From Nonomuraea gerenzanensis (GTDB lineage: Bacteria; Actinomycetota; Actinomycetes; Streptosporangiales; Streptosporangiaceae), in the NCBI RefSeq assembly GCF_020215645.1, contig NZ_CP084058.1, positions 3,720,001 to 3,784,000 on the forward strand: a stretch of 64,000 bases of DNA, read 5' to 3'. The notes under the pieces were generated by a model. It saw only the letters and a list, made by a program, of their open reading frames with translations. It was not told the origin of the DNA and did no database searches. Shown one piece after another: positions 16,172 through 26,458 of the stretch (position 1 is the stretch's first letter; the number at the start of each line of letters is the position of its first letter). A program made the translations under genes and the position numbers.

Positions 16172-17116
16172 ATGAACTCCTTCACCCGGCTGCCCGACCT
16201 GGCCCTGCGCACCCTCGGCGGCTCGGTGACGGCCGCCAGCGACGAGTCCTTCGCCGAGAAGGAGAGCCTCATCAGGCCCGGCAGACCGGGCTTCCGGCCG
16301 GAGACCTTCGGCAACAAGGGGCAGGTGTACGACGGCTGGGAGACCCGGCGCAGGCGCGAGCCGGGGCACGACTGGGCGGTGGTGCGGCTGGGGATGCCGG
16401 GCGTGATCCGCGGCGTGGTGATCGACACCGCCTGGTTCAGGGGCAACTACCCCACCCACGCCTCCGTGGAGGCGGCGGCCGTCGAGGGGCATCCGTCGCT
16501 GGAGGAGGTGCTGGCGGCGCCGTGGACGGAGATCGTGCCGCCCGCCAAGCTCGACGGCGACACCGAGCACCTCTTCGAGGTGTCCGACGAGGCCCGGTAC
16601 ACCCACGTACGGCTCAACATCCACCCCGACGGCGGCGTCGCCCGGCTGCGCGTGCACGGGGAGGTCCGGCCCGACCTGTCCCTCTACGACGGGCTCGGGC
16701 TCGACCTGGCCGCGCTCGCCAACGGCGGGCTCGTCACCGCCTGCTCCGACGAGTTCTACTCCGCGCCCAACAACGTCATCGCGCCCGGCACGGCCCGGCA
16801 CCAGGCGGAGGGCTGGGAGACCGCCCGGCGGCGCGACGGGGGCAACGACTGGCTCGTCATCCGGCTGGCGGGGCGGGGCGTCGTGCGGCTGGCCGAGATC
16901 GACACCACGAACCTGCTGTTCAACGCGCCCGCCGCGGTGGCGCTGACGGGGGTGGACGGGGAGCGCGAGGTCGAGCTGCTGGCCAGGACCCGGCTGCAGC
17001 CCGACACGCCGCATCGCTTCCGGCTCGCGGTGGCGGAGCCGGTCACGCATGTGCGGGTGGACATCTACCCGGACGGGGGGCTGGCCCGCGTACGCCTGCA
17101 CGGCCACCTGACCTGA
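16172..17116 (+). CDS. alc: Allantoicase
   Basis: 314 aa. It hydrolyses allantoate to ureidoglycolate and urea. The protein is an internal duplication of two jelly-roll allantoicase repeats: ASDESFAEKESLIRPGRPGF with YDGWETRRRREPGHDW in the first half, and ACSDEFYSAPNNVIAPGTA with AEGWETARRRDGGNDW in the second. Both are followed by HVRLNIHPDGGVARLRVHG-type and HVRVDIYPDGGLARVRLHG-type strands. ATG 16172 immediately follows the allantoinase TAG. No ureidoglycolate lyase or urease gene is adjacent, so the downstream steps lie elsewhere. Confidence 0.94.
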   Translation: MNSFTRLPDLALRTLGGSVTAASDESFAEKESLIRPGRPGFRPETFGNKGQVYDGWETRRRREPGHDWAVVRLGMPGVIRGVVIDTAWFRGNYPTHASVEAAAVEGHPSLEEVLAAPWTEIVPPAKLDGDTEHLFEVSDEARYTHVRLNIHPDGGVARLRVHGEVRPDLSLYDGLGLDLAALANGGLVTACSDEFYSAPNNVIAPGTARHQAEGWETARRRDGGNDWLVIRLAGRGVVRLAEIDTTNLLFNAPAAVALTGVDGEREVELLARTRLQPDTPHRFRLAVAEPVTHVRVDIYPDGGLARVRLHGHLT

Positions 17117-17195
17117 CCCTGCGGGGGCCGGGGCACACCGGCACAGAAACCCCGGCCCGAGCCTGCCTGGCCGGGGCGCGCCCGGCCCTCCGGCC

Positions 17196-17234
17196 CCGTC
17201 GGCGCGTGCCCCGCCCGGGGGCACGCGCCGACGG
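17196..17234 (+). terminator. Bidirectional hairpin between allantoicase and the PASTA kinase
   Basis: A 17-bp perfect stem (17196-17212 with 17218-17234, both GC-rich) and a 5-nt loop, ending one base before the kinase stop codon on the opposite strand. It lies between two convergent genes. Confidence 0.8.
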
Positions 17235-17235
17235 C

Positions 17236-19158
17236 TCACTGCCAGAGGTAGACGGTGCTGCCAGCCGGGCGCTCGCTGTTCGGGACCGGCCGCTGGTACT
17301 GCACCACGCCACCGCCGCCCAGCCGCTGCACCCGCACCTGGAACCCGAGCGCCTCCAGCTCGGCCTTGGCGTCGTTGACGTTCTTGCCGATCACCCCGGG
17401 CACCAGGGCGAACTGCTCGTCGTCCCTGGCCTCGCCGTGCCTGCGGAAGAAGTCCCAGATGTCGCTCTGGCAGCGCGCCACCGTCACCATGACCTGCGCG
17501 CCCTTGTCGACCTCGGCCTTGGCCTTGGGCGCCTGGGCGATGACCGTGCACGGCTCCGCGTCGTCGTCGACCTCGTTGACCTGCACGTTGAACCCTTGAC
17601 GGCTGAGGAACTCGGCCGCCTGGTCCTTCGGCATCCCGTTCACGTCGGGCATGGTGAGCCCGGCGCTGACGTAGATGTTGACCTTGGCGCCCTTCTTGAG
17701 CTTCTCACCCGACTGCGGCGAGGTGCGGATCACCCGGTCGCGCTCGACCTCCGGGTTGGCCAGGCGCTTGACGGCGCCGACGGTCAGCCCGGCCCCGGCG
17801 ATCTCGGCGCGGGCCTCGTTGGGGGTCTTGCCCTCCACGTTGGGCACCATGATGCGCTCGGGCCCGAGCGAGAGCACCAGCGTGATCGTGGAGCCCTTCT
17901 CCAGCTCGGCCTGGGCTCCCGGGTCGGTGCTGAGGACGAGGCCCTCGGCCACCTTCTCGTCGTACTGGCCCTCGGCCTTGCGCATCAGCAGCCCGGCGCC
18001 GGCGAGGTTCTTCTCCGCCGTGGTGAGGTCCTTGCCGACCAGGTCGGGCACGACGACGTACTCGGGCTGGGAGAAGTACCACCCCGTCAGCCCGACCGCC
18101 ACCACCATCACGGCGGCGAGCGCCACCAGGAACCAGTTGGGACGGAAGCCGCGCCGCTGGGGGGCCTCGGCCCGCGGCTGGATCAGCGTGTGCGCCGGCG
18201 CGGGCTGCGGCATCGAGGGCGTGCCGAGCGGCATCGAGCCAGGGCCCCTGGGCGCGGCGAGCGGCTGCGAGTGCGACATGACGGGGCCGGTGCCCGGCGG
18301 GATCGTCGTACGCGGCAGCATGCGGTGCGCGTCGACGGCGGCCACGAGCATCGCGGTCGCGTCGGCGGGGCGGTGCTCGGGCTCGCGGGCGGTCGCGCTC
18401 GCCACCAGCGTGTCGACCAGCGGCGGCACCTCCGGCACCAGCGACGACGGCGGCGGCACCGTGTCGTGGACGTGCCGGTAGGCCACCGACATCGGGGTCT
18501 CCCCGTCGTACGGCTGCTGTCCTGTCACCAGCTCGAACAGCATGATGCCCGCTGCGTAGACGTCGCTGCGCACGTCGGCGGCGCCGGTGATGACCTGCTC
18601 GGGCGCCATGTAGCCGACCGTGCCGATCATCACTCCGGTGCGGGTCTGGTTCGTCGCCTCGATCGCCTTGGCCAGGCCGAAGTCGACGACCTTGACCCGG
18701 CCGTCGTCGGTCATCAGGACGTTCTCGGGCTTCACGTCACGGTGGACCATCCCGGCCTGGTGGGCCGCGCCGAGCGCGGCGAGCACCGGGATCATGATCT
18801 CGAGCGCCTCACGGGCCGGCAGCCTGCCGCGCTCCCGCAGGATGTCGCGCAGGGTCTTGCCCGGGACGTACTCCATCGACAGGTAGACGACGTCGTTGTC
18901 GGTGCCCTGGTCGAAGACGTGCACCACGTTGGGGTGCGAGAGGCTGGCAACCGATTTGGCCTCGCCGATGAACCGCCGGACGAACGCCGGGTCCTCGGCG
19001 AGCGAGCGGTGCATGACCTTCAGCGCCACCGTCCGGTCGAGCCGGATGTCCAGCGCGAGGTAGACGGTCGCCATACCGCCCCGGGCGATCCGGCTCTCGA
19101 TGCGGTAGCGCCCATCGAGGAGCCGCCCGACCAGGGGGTCCGCAGTCGTCGTATCCAC
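17236..19158 (-). CDS. Membrane Ser/Thr protein kinase with four PASTA domains (PknB/PknL-like)
   Basis: 640 aa. The kinase domain (about 17-280) has a glycine loop RIARGGMATVYLA, ATP Lys in VALKVMH, HRDVKPENVL, VVDFGLAK and GTVGYMAPEQ. A Pro-rich juxtamembrane stretch (about 283-335), one transmembrane helix (about 342-361) and four extracytoplasmic PASTA repeats (about 367-640) follow, starting VVVPDLVGKDL. PASTA modules usually bind muropeptides or lipid II. The third repeat contains a probable disulfide pair (EPCTVIAQ and VARCQSD). Gene order (DAHP synthase, kinase, Rv2175c-like, polyprenyl synthase, metF) suggests the PknL orthologue. GTG 19158 follows a TAAACT hexamer by 7 nt. Confidence 0.93.
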   Translation of the reverse strand: MDTTTADPLVGRLLDGRYRIESRIARGGMATVYLALDIRLDRTVALKVMHRSLAEDPAFVRRFIGEAKSVASLSHPNVVHVFDQGTDNDVVYLSMEYVPGKTLRDILRERGRLPAREALEIMIPVLAALGAAHQAGMVHRDVKPENVLMTDDGRVKVVDFGLAKAIEATNQTRTGVMIGTVGYMAPEQVITGAADVRSDVYAAGIMLFELVTGQQPYDGETPMSVAYRHVHDTVPPPSSLVPEVPPLVDTLVASATAREPEHRPADATAMLVAAVDAHRMLPRTTIPPGTGPVMSHSQPLAAPRGPGSMPLGTPSMPQPAPAHTLIQPRAEAPQRRGFRPNWFLVALAAVMVVAVGLTGWYFSQPEYVVVPDLVGKDLTTAEKNLAGAGLLMRKAEGQYDEKVAEGLVLSTDPGAQAELEKGSTITLVLSLGPERIMVPNVEGKTPNEARAEIAGAGLTVGAVKRLANPEVERDRVIRTSPQSGEKLKKGAKVNIYVSAGLTMPDVNGMPKDQAAEFLSRQGFNVQVNEVDDDAEPCTVIAQAPKAKAEVDKGAQVMVTVARCQSDIWDFFRRHGEARDDEQFALVPGVIGKNVNDAKAELEALGFQVRVQRLGGGGVVQYQRPVPNSERPAGSTVYLWQ

Positions 19159-19165
19159 CCCGCTG

Positions 19166-19171
19166 AGTTTA
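19166..19171 (-). promoter_or_regulatory. -10-like TAAACT upstream of the kinase start
   Basis: On the minus strand TAAACT is followed by 7 nt and the GTG at 19158; no good Shine-Dalgarno is needed if the transcript is leaderless. Confidence 0.4.
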
Positions 19172-19440
19172 CGGGCGTTTTGCCACCGGCATGGCCTCGG
19201 CGCCCGAAACCGATGCGGAGACGTTCTCGGCGGAACGCCTCCGCCCTCCGTCTCCGGGGATCCCGCCCCGGCACGGCGCCTGCCCTCGGCGTGTCATCCG
19301 TGAGGGCACAGCGGCGGCCTCCGGGCGTCGCCAGGCCGCCTTCCGGCACGCCGTCGCCGGGATGGCCCGGCGGACGCCCTGCGGTGCCTCATGGAGGCCC
19401 ACGCGCCGGTTTCGAGGGCGCCATCGGGCCGGCGCGGCGG

Positions 19441-20543
<1,103 letters not shown>

Positions 20544-20547
<4 letters not shown>

Positions 20548-21728
20548 GAAATTTCCCGAAATCTCCCCGGCGTGCACAGTGCCGCCAGCTCGCTCTCCTC
20601 GCCCAGCAGGATCGCCGTCGTGAGCGGGGCGAGCAGCACGCCGCCCCGATGGTGCCCGGTCGCGTACACCAGCCCCGGCGTCCCGCTCGGGCCGATCAGC
20701 GGCAGGTTGTCCGGAGTCCCCGGGCGCAGCCCCGCCACCACGTCGGCGACCTCCAGCTCGGTGACGCCCGGCACCAGCTCCCTGGCGTCCCGCAGCAGCT
20801 CCCAGAGCCCGCCGGCCGTCACCCTGGTGTCGAACCCCATCTCCTCCTGCGTGGCCCCGACCACCAGCTCACCGTCTCCCCGGGGGACGAGGTAGACCGA
20901 CGAGCCGTGCACGGTGCCGCGTACACACCGGCCGAGCAGGGGCTGGGGCGAGCGCAACCGCATGATCTGCCCCTTGACCGGCCGCACCGGCACCTCGGCC
21001 AGCTCGGCGCTCCACGCCCCGGCCGCCAGCACGACCCGCTCGCCCCGCAGCTCGCCGGGGAGGTCGTGGTGGTCCGAGCCGTCCTCGGCGGCCGGTGGCG
21101 CGAGGCGTACCCCTGCCACCCGGTCACCCTCCCGCAGCAGCTCGGTCGCGCGCGCCCGCACCACAGGGACGCCCAGCCGTTCCAGCGCGACCAGCAGGGC
21201 CGCCGTCACGCGGCGCGGGTCCACCCACGCGTCGCCCGGCGCCAGCAGGCCGCCGCGCACGGACGGGGCCAGCATCGGCTCCAGCCGGCGGCACTCGCGC
21301 CCGGTGAGCCGCTCGACCGGCAACCCCAGCTTCTCCATGTACGCGGCCAGCTCGCCCAGCGCCTCCATGTCGTCGGCCCCGAACGCCACGTCCAGCGTCC
21401 CGTCCGCCCGCAGGTCCAGCGCCCGCACATCAGCGAACCCCAGCCCGCCACCCGAGCCGACACCAGGATCGGCATCCGCAGGAGGGAAACCCGCGTCGGC
21501 GGCCAGTTCGGCGGCGAAGGCGGGCCAGCGGCGCAGCGACGCCACCCCCAGCCGCAACAACGGCCCTTCGGTGTAGGTCACCTCACTGACCGGCGCCAGC
21601 ATCCCGGCCGCCGCGTACGACGCCCCCCTGCCCGGAGCCGGATCCACCACGGTGACGGGCCGCCCCGCACGGGCCGTCCGCCAGGCCACCGAGAGCCCGA
21701 CGACCCCGCCACCCACGATCACATCCAC
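20544..21728 (-). CDS. thiO: Glycine oxidase ThiO
   Basis: About 394 aa FAD-dependent oxidase of the DAAO family. It makes dehydroglycine for thiazole formation. The Rossmann motif VIVGGGVVGLSVAWRTA is at the very N-terminus; SYAAAGMLAPVSEV, GGLLAPGDAWVDPR, VVLAAGAWS and GLRPGTPDNLPLIG with ATGHHRGGVLLAP follow. I chose GTG 21728 (VDVIVGGG) because GAAGGGAG lies 6 nt upstream. An ATG at 21749 lies inside the TPP riboswitch and is unlikely. First gene of thiOSG; expression should fall when thiamine pyrophosphate is abundant. Confidence 0.93.
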
Positions 21729-21730
21729 AT

Positions 21731-21828
21731 GCGCTCCCTTCGCCGGCATGATCCGGATCAGGTGTCTTGCGGTCGAAGGCCCGGTAAAGCCTTCCTCTCA
21801 GCCCGGTAACGGCCGGACTCCCGCGCGT
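21731..21828 (-). promoter_or_regulatory. TPP riboswitch (THI element) upstream of thiO
   Basis: On the minus strand the conserved core is present: GGGAGTCC near 21820, the pyrimidine-sensor GGGCTGAGAGG (about 21793-21803), then ACCTGATCCGGATCATGCCG (about 21743-21762) followed by GCGAAGGGAGC. GCGC tracts at both ends can form P1. The thiO Shine-Dalgarno GAAGGGAG is part of the 3' strand, so ligand binding should directly hide it (translational control). Confidence 0.93.
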
Positions 21829-21881
21829 CTTACATCGACCAGCCTACGGCCTCGGTGCGGCGTCCACGTACGCCCCCCGTT

Positions 21882-23057
21882 ATGGTCATGAACGTGAACC
21901 ATGTCGTGGTGGTGGGAGCGGGCCTGGCCGGAGTGCGTACGGTGGAGGCCCTGCGCGGGCGCGGCTTCACCGGCCGGATCACGTTGATCGGGCAGGAGCG
22001 CCATCGGCCCTACGACCGCCCGCCGCTGTCGAAGGCGGTGCTGAAGGGCGAGGCCGACAACAGCTTCGTCGACACCGACCTCGACGCGCTCGGCGTGGAC
22101 TTCTGGCCGGGCGTCGCCGCCAAGTCGCTGCGCGCGGGCGTCGTGGAGACCACCGAGGGCGAGGTCGCCTACGACGGCCTGGTCATCGCCACCGGGGCCG
22201 ACCCGATCCGGCTGCCCGGCGACGGGCCCCAGCACGTCCTGCGCACCCTCGACGACGCCCACGAGCTGCGCGCCATGCTCGTCCCGGGCGCCCGCGTCGC
22301 GATCATCGGCGCCGGCTGGATCGGCGCGGAGGTCGCCACCGCCGCCCGGCGCGCGGGCTGCGCGGTGACGGTCGTCGAGTCCGCCTCCGCCCCGCTGTCC
22401 ACCGCCGTCGGCGCGGAGCTCGGGAAGCGCACCCTGCCCTGGTACGACGGGATCGACCTGCGGCTCGGCACCATGGTCGACTCCGTGGACGAGGGCGGCG
22501 TGCGGCTGGTGGGCGGGGAGTTCGTCGAGGCGCACGTGGTCGTCACCGGGATCGGCGTGCGGCCGGCCGTCGAATGGCTCGCCGACGCCGACATCGACCT
22601 GCACAACGGCGTGGTCACCGACGAGCACCTGCGGGCCTCGCTGCCCGGCGTCGTCGCGGTCGGCGACTGCGCCGCCTGGTGGTCGCGCCGCTGGCGGACC
22701 AGGCTGCGGGTGGAGCACTGGGACACCGCGCTCAACGCCCCTGAGGTCGCCGCCGCGACGCTGCTGGGGGAGGAGGCGGTGTACGACCCGGTGCCGTACT
22801 TCTGGTCGGAGCAGTTCGGGCACATGCTGCAGTACGCCGGCCACCATCCCGCCGGTGACCGGCTGATCTACCGGGGTGAGCCCGAAGGAAAATGGTCGGC
22901 CGTGTGGCTCACCGCCGACGACACCCTGGCCGCGGTGCTGGCCGTGGACCGGCCGCGGGACCTCGTACAGGGGCGCAGAATCATCGATGCAGGCTCCCGC
23001 CTCCAAGCCGAACGCCTGGTAGATCCACAAGTACCCCTACGGGATTGTGTTGTTTGA
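21882..23057 (+). CDS. FAD/NAD(P)-dependent oxidoreductase (ferredoxin reductase-like)
   Basis: About 391 aa. Two nucleotide-binding folds: VVVVGAGLAGVRTVEALRG for FAD at the N-terminus and VAIIGAGWIGAEVATAARR for NAD(P) near residue 140. YDRPPLSKAVLKGE and GVVAVGDCAAWWSRRW are typical of the rubredoxin/ferredoxin reductase family that serves P450s or dioxygenases. No ferredoxin is adjacent; a P450-ferredoxin pair lies 11 kb away but linkage is speculative. Divergent from thiO. ATG 21882 or 21888, or GTG 21855, are all possible starts; none has a clear Shine-Dalgarno. Confidence 0.85.
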   Translation: MVMNVNHVVVVGAGLAGVRTVEALRGRGFTGRITLIGQERHRPYDRPPLSKAVLKGEADNSFVDTDLDALGVDFWPGVAAKSLRAGVVETTEGEVAYDGLVIATGADPIRLPGDGPQHVLRTLDDAHELRAMLVPGARVAIIGAGWIGAEVATAARRAGCAVTVVESASAPLSTAVGAELGKRTLPWYDGIDLRLGTMVDSVDEGGVRLVGGEFVEAHVVVTGIGVRPAVEWLADADIDLHNGVVTDEHLRASLPGVVAVGDCAAWWSRRWRTRLRVEHWDTALNAPEVAAATLLGEEAVYDPVPYFWSEQFGHMLQYAGHHPAGDRLIYRGEPEGKWSAVWLTADDTLAAVLAVDRPRDLVQGRRIIDAGSRLQAERLVDPQVPLRDCVV

Positions 23058-23087
23058 GCAAGCACGCCATGTGGTAGTTGTGGTTTC

Positions 23088-23462
23088 GTGACGCTTTCTG
23101 TTGCACAGATCGACCGGGAGACCGACCAGCTCGTAGACGAGTGGCTCACCCTCCCCGAAGTGGCCTCGCGCCTCGATCTCCCGATCGGCCGGGCCAAGCA
23201 ACTCCTCAGGGACCACAAGCTCCTCGGCGTGCGCCGGGGCAGCGGCGGGCCACAGGTGCCTGCGGTGTTCCTCGATGGAAAGGACGTGATGAAGGGCCTG
23301 CCCGGCACACTGACCGTGTTGCAGGACGCCGGGTACGACGACGTGGAGTCGCTGCGCTGGCTCTTCACCCCAGACGAGTCCCTGCCGGGGTCGCCCATCG
23401 AGGCGATCAAGGCCGGCCGTCACACTGAGGTCAAGCGGCGTGCCCAAGCCCTCGCTTTCTGA
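23088..23462 (+). CDS. Rv2175c-like DNA-binding protein
   Basis: 124 aa. A short N-terminal arm ([27 protein letters not shown] region) leads to a winged helix-turn-helix with [17 protein letters not shown], and a C-terminal wing [20 protein letters not shown]. This matches the actinobacterial Rv2175c family. In M. tuberculosis that protein binds DNA and is a substrate of kinase PknL, encoded next to it; the PASTA kinase 4 kb away is the corresponding candidate here. A Thr/Ser-containing N-terminal arm (MTLSVAQ) is present. GTG 23088; the 3' end overlaps thiE by 23 bp. Confidence 0.85.
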   Translation: MTLSVAQIDRETDQLVDEWLTLPEVASRLDLPIGRAKQLLRDHKLLGVRRGSGGPQVPAVFLDGKDVMKGLPGTLTVLQDAGYDDVESLRWLFTPDESLPGSPIEAIKAGRHTEVKRRAQALAF

Positions 23463-24078
23463 GGCCCGCCTCTATCTCTGCACAGACGGCCGCCGCGACC
23501 GCGGCGATCTGGCAGAGTTCCTCGACTCGGTGCTGGCCGGCGGCGTGGACATCATCCAGCTGCGGGAGAAAGGCCTGGAGGCCCGCGAAGAACTCGCGCT
23601 CCTCGAAGTCTTCCGCGACGCCTGCGACCGGCACGGCAAGCTGCTGGCCGTCAACGACCGGGCGGACATCGCCTACGCCGCCCGGCCCGACGTGCTCCAT
23701 CTGGGGCAGGACGACCTTCCTGTGACGGTCGCGCGAGAGATACTCGGCGACGACATCGTCATCGGACGGTCCACCCACTCCGCCGCCGAGGCTTCCGCCG
23801 CGGCTGTGGAGGAGGGCGTCGACTACTTCTGCTGTGGCCCCACCTGGCCCACCCCGACCAAGCCCGGCCGCCCGGCCCCCGGCCCGCCGCTGCTCCGGCA
23901 CGCGGCGTCGCTGGAGACCTCGCGGCCGTGGTTCGCGATCGGCGGCATCGACCTCGGCAATCTGGATGAGGTGATGTCGTACGGGGTGCGGCGCGTGGTG
24001 GTGGTACGGGCGATCACCGAGGCCGACGACCCCGGGGCGGCGGCGGCGGAGTTCGTCAAGCGGCTGACTGGCGGCTGA
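23440..24078 (+). CDS. thiE: Thiamine-phosphate synthase
   Basis: 212 aa TIM barrel that joins HMP-PP and thiazole phosphate. [41 protein letters not shown] motifs, [11 protein letters not shown] and the [15 protein letters not shown] loop are the diagnostic phosphate- and pyrophosphate-binding blocks. [16 protein letters not shown] closes the site. GTG 23440 lies inside the 3' end of the Rv2175c-like gene, so the two are co-expressed. It is separate from thiOSG and has no riboswitch of its own. A terminator hairpin follows. Confidence 0.93.
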   Translation: MPKPSLSEARLYLCTDGRRDRGDLAEFLDSVLAGGVDIIQLREKGLEAREELALLEVFRDACDRHGKLLAVNDRADIAYAARPDVLHLGQDDLPVTVAREILGDDIVIGRSTHSAAEASAAAVEEGVDYFCCGPTWPTPTKPGRPAPGPPLLRHAASLETSRPWFAIGGIDLGNLDEVMSYGVRRVVVVRAITEADDPGAAAAEFVKRLTGG

Positions 24079-24085
24079 ACGCGCG

Positions 24086-24113
24086 AGGCGCCCGCTTCTC
24101 GCCGCGGGCGCCT
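24086..24113 (+). terminator. Hairpin after thiE
   Basis: AGGCGCCCGC (24086-24095) and GCGGGCGCCT (24104-24113), an 8-nt loop, then TTCGTCGTC; 7 nt after the thiE stop. Confidence 0.75.
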
Positions 24114-24185
24114 TCGTCGTCGCCCACCTCGCCGCCGTCCTGCTGTGCTCGGCTCCCGGGCTCAGGCGGGCAGGGGCCGCCAGTC

Positions 24186-24268
24186 CTTGCGGGACGTGGC
24201 GGCGATGGCGAGCTCGGTGAGGGCCGTCAGGTCTTGCGGGACGTGGCGGCGATGGCGAGCTCGGTGAG
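24186..24268 (-). repeat. 47-bp tandem duplication at the 3' end of the polyprenyl synthase gene
   Basis: The 36-bp segment beginning CTTGCGGGACGTGGCGGCGA occurs at 24186-24221 and 24233-24268 with identical sequence (period 47). Because 47 is not a multiple of 3, the second copy is out of frame with the first. The gene-proximal copy ends the protein at SRKT; the distal copy would encode a SRKDWRPLPA tail. Confidence 0.9.
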
Positions 24269-25294
24269 CGCAGCCCGCGCCTCCGGCGTGACCGGCGCCG
24301 CGTCAAGGGCGGCCAACGCCTGCCCGAGATAGTCGCCGATCAGGTCCTCGCACTCCCGCAACGCCCCCGTGTCCTCGATGATCCCCCGCAACGTGGCGAC
24401 CCCCCGCTCGTCCAGCCCCGGATCCCCCAGCAGCCGCCGCACCGTCTCGGCGTCGGCGGGGGAGGCGGCGGCCAGGGTGCGGGCCACGAGCATGGTGCGC
24501 TTGCCTTCCCGTAGGTCGTCGCCCGCCGGCTTGCCCGTCTGCGCCGGGTCGCCGAACACGCCCAGGATGTCGTCGCGCAGCTGGAAGGCGATCCCGACGC
24601 GCCGCCCGTAGCCGGTGCACAGCTCGTCCATCCACGGGGCGAGCTCGCGGGCGGCCAGGGCGAGGCCGAGCCTGAGCGGCTGCTCCACCGAGTACTTGCC
24701 GCTCTTGAACAGCGCCACCCGCAGCGCCGACTCGAACGTGTTCTCCCCGTGCGCCTGCTCCAGCAGGTCGAGGTACTGGCCGCACATCAGCTCGCTGCGC
24801 ATGTGGTCGTGGACGGGCTGGGCGGTGTCGAGGGACTCGCGCGGCAGGCCGCTCGCCCGCCACATCTCGCCGGACCAGATCAGCAGCAGGTTGCCGAGCA
24901 GGATCGCGGCGCCCTCGCCGAACTGCTCGGCGGAGCCGTACCAGGCGGACTTCTCGTGCATCGCCTGGAAGCGGCGGTGCGCGGACGGCATGCCCCTGCG
25001 CAGGTCGCTCTTGTCCATCACGTCGTCGTGCACCAGCGCGCTGGCCTGCAGCAGCTCCAGCGAGGCCGCGGCGGTGAAGATGCCGGGCACGTCCGTGCCG
25101 CCGGCGCCGCGCCAGCCCCAGTAGCAGAACGCGGGGCGCAGCCGCTTGCCGCCCGACAGCAGCTCGTCGGCGGCCGTGCGCAGCGGCGCGAACTCGGGGT
25201 CGCCGGTCGCGGGCAGCTTCCGTTCGACGAACTCCGTGAGGGCACGCTCCACCTGCGCGCGCAAAATCTCCATGCCGGCGGCGTCAGTGGTCAT
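24227..25294 (-). CDS. Polyprenyl diphosphate synthase (geranylgeranyl/farnesyl type), altered C-terminus
   Basis: 355 aa all-helical trans-prenyltransferase. LSGGKRLRPAFCYWGWRGAG, QASALVHDDVMDKSDLRRGM (first Asp-rich motif, in DDVMD form), KSGKYSVEQPLRLGLALA and FQLRDDILGVFGDPAQTGKP (second motif) are in order. It makes a C15-C20 isoprenoid diphosphate for carotenoid, quinone or cell-wall lipid routes. Position beside metF and Rv2175c-like matches mycobacterial idsA2. A 47-bp duplication at the 3' end has shifted the tail, which now stops at 24227; the older reading ended with DWRPLPA at about 24162. Start ATG 25294 follows TAGTCT by 6 nt. Confidence 0.9.
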   Translation of the reverse strand: MTTDAAGMEILRAQVERALTEFVERKLPATGDPEFAPLRTAADELLSGGKRLRPAFCYWGWRGAGGTDVPGIFTAAASLELLQASALVHDDVMDKSDLRRGMPSAHRRFQAMHEKSAWYGSAEQFGEGAAILLGNLLLIWSGEMWRASGLPRESLDTAQPVHDHMRSELMCGQYLDLLEQAHGENTFESALRVALFKSGKYSVEQPLRLGLALAARELAPWMDELCTGYGRRVGIAFQLRDDILGVFGDPAQTGKPAGDDLREGKRTMLVARTLAAASPADAETVRRLLGDPGLDERGVATLRGIIEDTGALRECEDLIGDYLGQALAALDAAPVTPEARAALTELAIAATSRKT

Positions 25295-25300
25295 GCCCTG

Positions 25301-25306
25301 AGACTA
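25301..25306 (-). promoter_or_regulatory. -10-like TAGTCT upstream of the polyprenyl synthase start
   Basis: TAGTCT is followed by 6 nt and ATG 25294; no Shine-Dalgarno. Leaderless transcript likely. Confidence 0.45.
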
Positions 25307-25373
25307 GTGGCCCCGGGGACAGGTCAGGATCTCCAGGTGGTTCTCTGACCCGCGGATCCCATGCATGTGACGG

Positions 25374-25379
25374 TAACCT
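25374..25379 (+). promoter_or_regulatory. -10-like TAACCT upstream of metF
   Basis: TAACCT is followed by 6 nt and ATG 25386 without a Shine-Dalgarno, facing the similar element of the divergent polyprenyl synthase gene. Confidence 0.45.
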
Positions 25380-25385
25380 TGGCTC

Positions 25386-26306
25386 ATGGCGCTTGGTCGA
25401 CCCTCCATCCGGCCCGATCGTGTTCCCACCGTCCGCGAGATGCTCGCCTCCGGTGGCCGGTCGTTCTCCTTCGAGTTCTTCCCCCCGAAGACCGACGAGG
25501 GCGAGCGGCAGCTCTGGCGCGCGATCAGGGAGCTGGAGTCGTTGCGGCCGACCTTCGTGTCGGTGACGTACGGCGCCGGTGGCTCCACCCGCGACCGCAC
25601 GGTCGACATCGTCGAGCGGATCGCCCACGACACCACCCTCACCCCTGTGGCGCACTTCACCGCGGTCAACCACTCGGTGCGCGAGCTGCGTCACCTCGTG
25701 GGGCGCTTCGCCGACGCCGGGGTGCGCAACATCCTGGCCGTGCGCGGCGACCCGCCCGGCGACCCGATGGGCGAGTGGGTGCAGCACCCCGAGGGCGTGC
25801 TCTACGCCGAGGAGCTGGTGCGGCTGATCCGGCTGGCGGGCGACTTCTGCGTCGGCGTGGCCGCGTTCCCGTACAAGCATCCGCGCTCGCCGTCCATCGA
25901 GTCCGACACCGAGTACTTCGTGCGCAAGTGCCGGGCGGGAGCCGACTACGCGATCACCCAGATGTTCTTCCAGGCCGACGACTACCTGCGGCTGCGCGAC
26001 CGGGTGGCGGCCGAGGGGTGTGACACGCCGATCATCCCGTGCATCATGCCGGTCACCCAGATGAGCACGATCGCCAGGTCCGAGCAGCTGTCGGGGGCGC
26101 CGTTCCCGCCGGACGTGGCCGCCAGGTTCGAGGCGGTCAAGGACGATCCGGCGGCGGTGCGGCGGCTGGGCATCGAGCACGGCGCCGAGCTGTGCCAGCG
26201 GTTGCTCGACGAGGGCGCGCCGGGGATCCACTTCATCACGTTCAACCGGTCGAGCGCGTCGCGTGAGGTCTTCCAGCGGCTGGAGCAGGTGCCCGCCTCC
26301 GCGTGA
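25386..26306 (+). CDS. metF: 5,10-Methylenetetrahydrofolate reductase
   Basis: 306 aa FAD-dependent TIM barrel that makes 5-methyl-THF for methionine synthesis. [13 protein letters not shown] contains the catalytic Glu, and [54 protein letters not shown] and [10 protein letters not shown] are the known substrate and flavin sites. Length is normal. Divergent from the polyprenyl synthase with 91 bp between; the ATG lies 6 nt behind TAACCT. A hairpin follows at 26320. No methionine riboswitch or similar is visible. Confidence 0.95.
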   Translation: MALGRPSIRPDRVPTVREMLASGGRSFSFEFFPPKTDEGERQLWRAIRELESLRPTFVSVTYGAGGSTRDRTVDIVERIAHDTTLTPVAHFTAVNHSVRELRHLVGRFADAGVRNILAVRGDPPGDPMGEWVQHPEGVLYAEELVRLIRLAGDFCVGVAAFPYKHPRSPSIESDTEYFVRKCRAGADYAITQMFFQADDYLRLRDRVAAEGCDTPIIPCIMPVTQMSTIARSEQLSGAPFPPDVAARFEAVKDDPAAVRRLGIEHGAELCQRLLDEGAPGIHFITFNRSSASREVFQRLEQVPASA

Positions 26307-26319
26307 GCCGGCGGGCCCG

Positions 26320-26342
26320 GGGCGGGTGCTCGCCACCCGCCC
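26320..26342 (+). terminator. Hairpin after metF
   Basis: GGGCGGGTG (26320-26328) and CACCCGCCC (26334-26342), loop 5 nt, 13 nt after the metF stop. No T-tract. Confidence 0.6.
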
Positions 26343-26458
26343 GCAGGGGGACCGGGCGGATGGCCGAGCCGACGGCGCGTAAAGAGCCGGTTACTTTCCG
26401 TCATGGTTGATGCCCTGTGTCATGGCACGGCAAACCCACCGGTCACGGTCGCCCTGGC

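Noticed and set aside
21729..21749. ATG 21749 as thiO start
   Set aside because: It lies within the conserved TPP aptamer sequence; GTG 21728 follows the Shine-Dalgarno at the correct distance.
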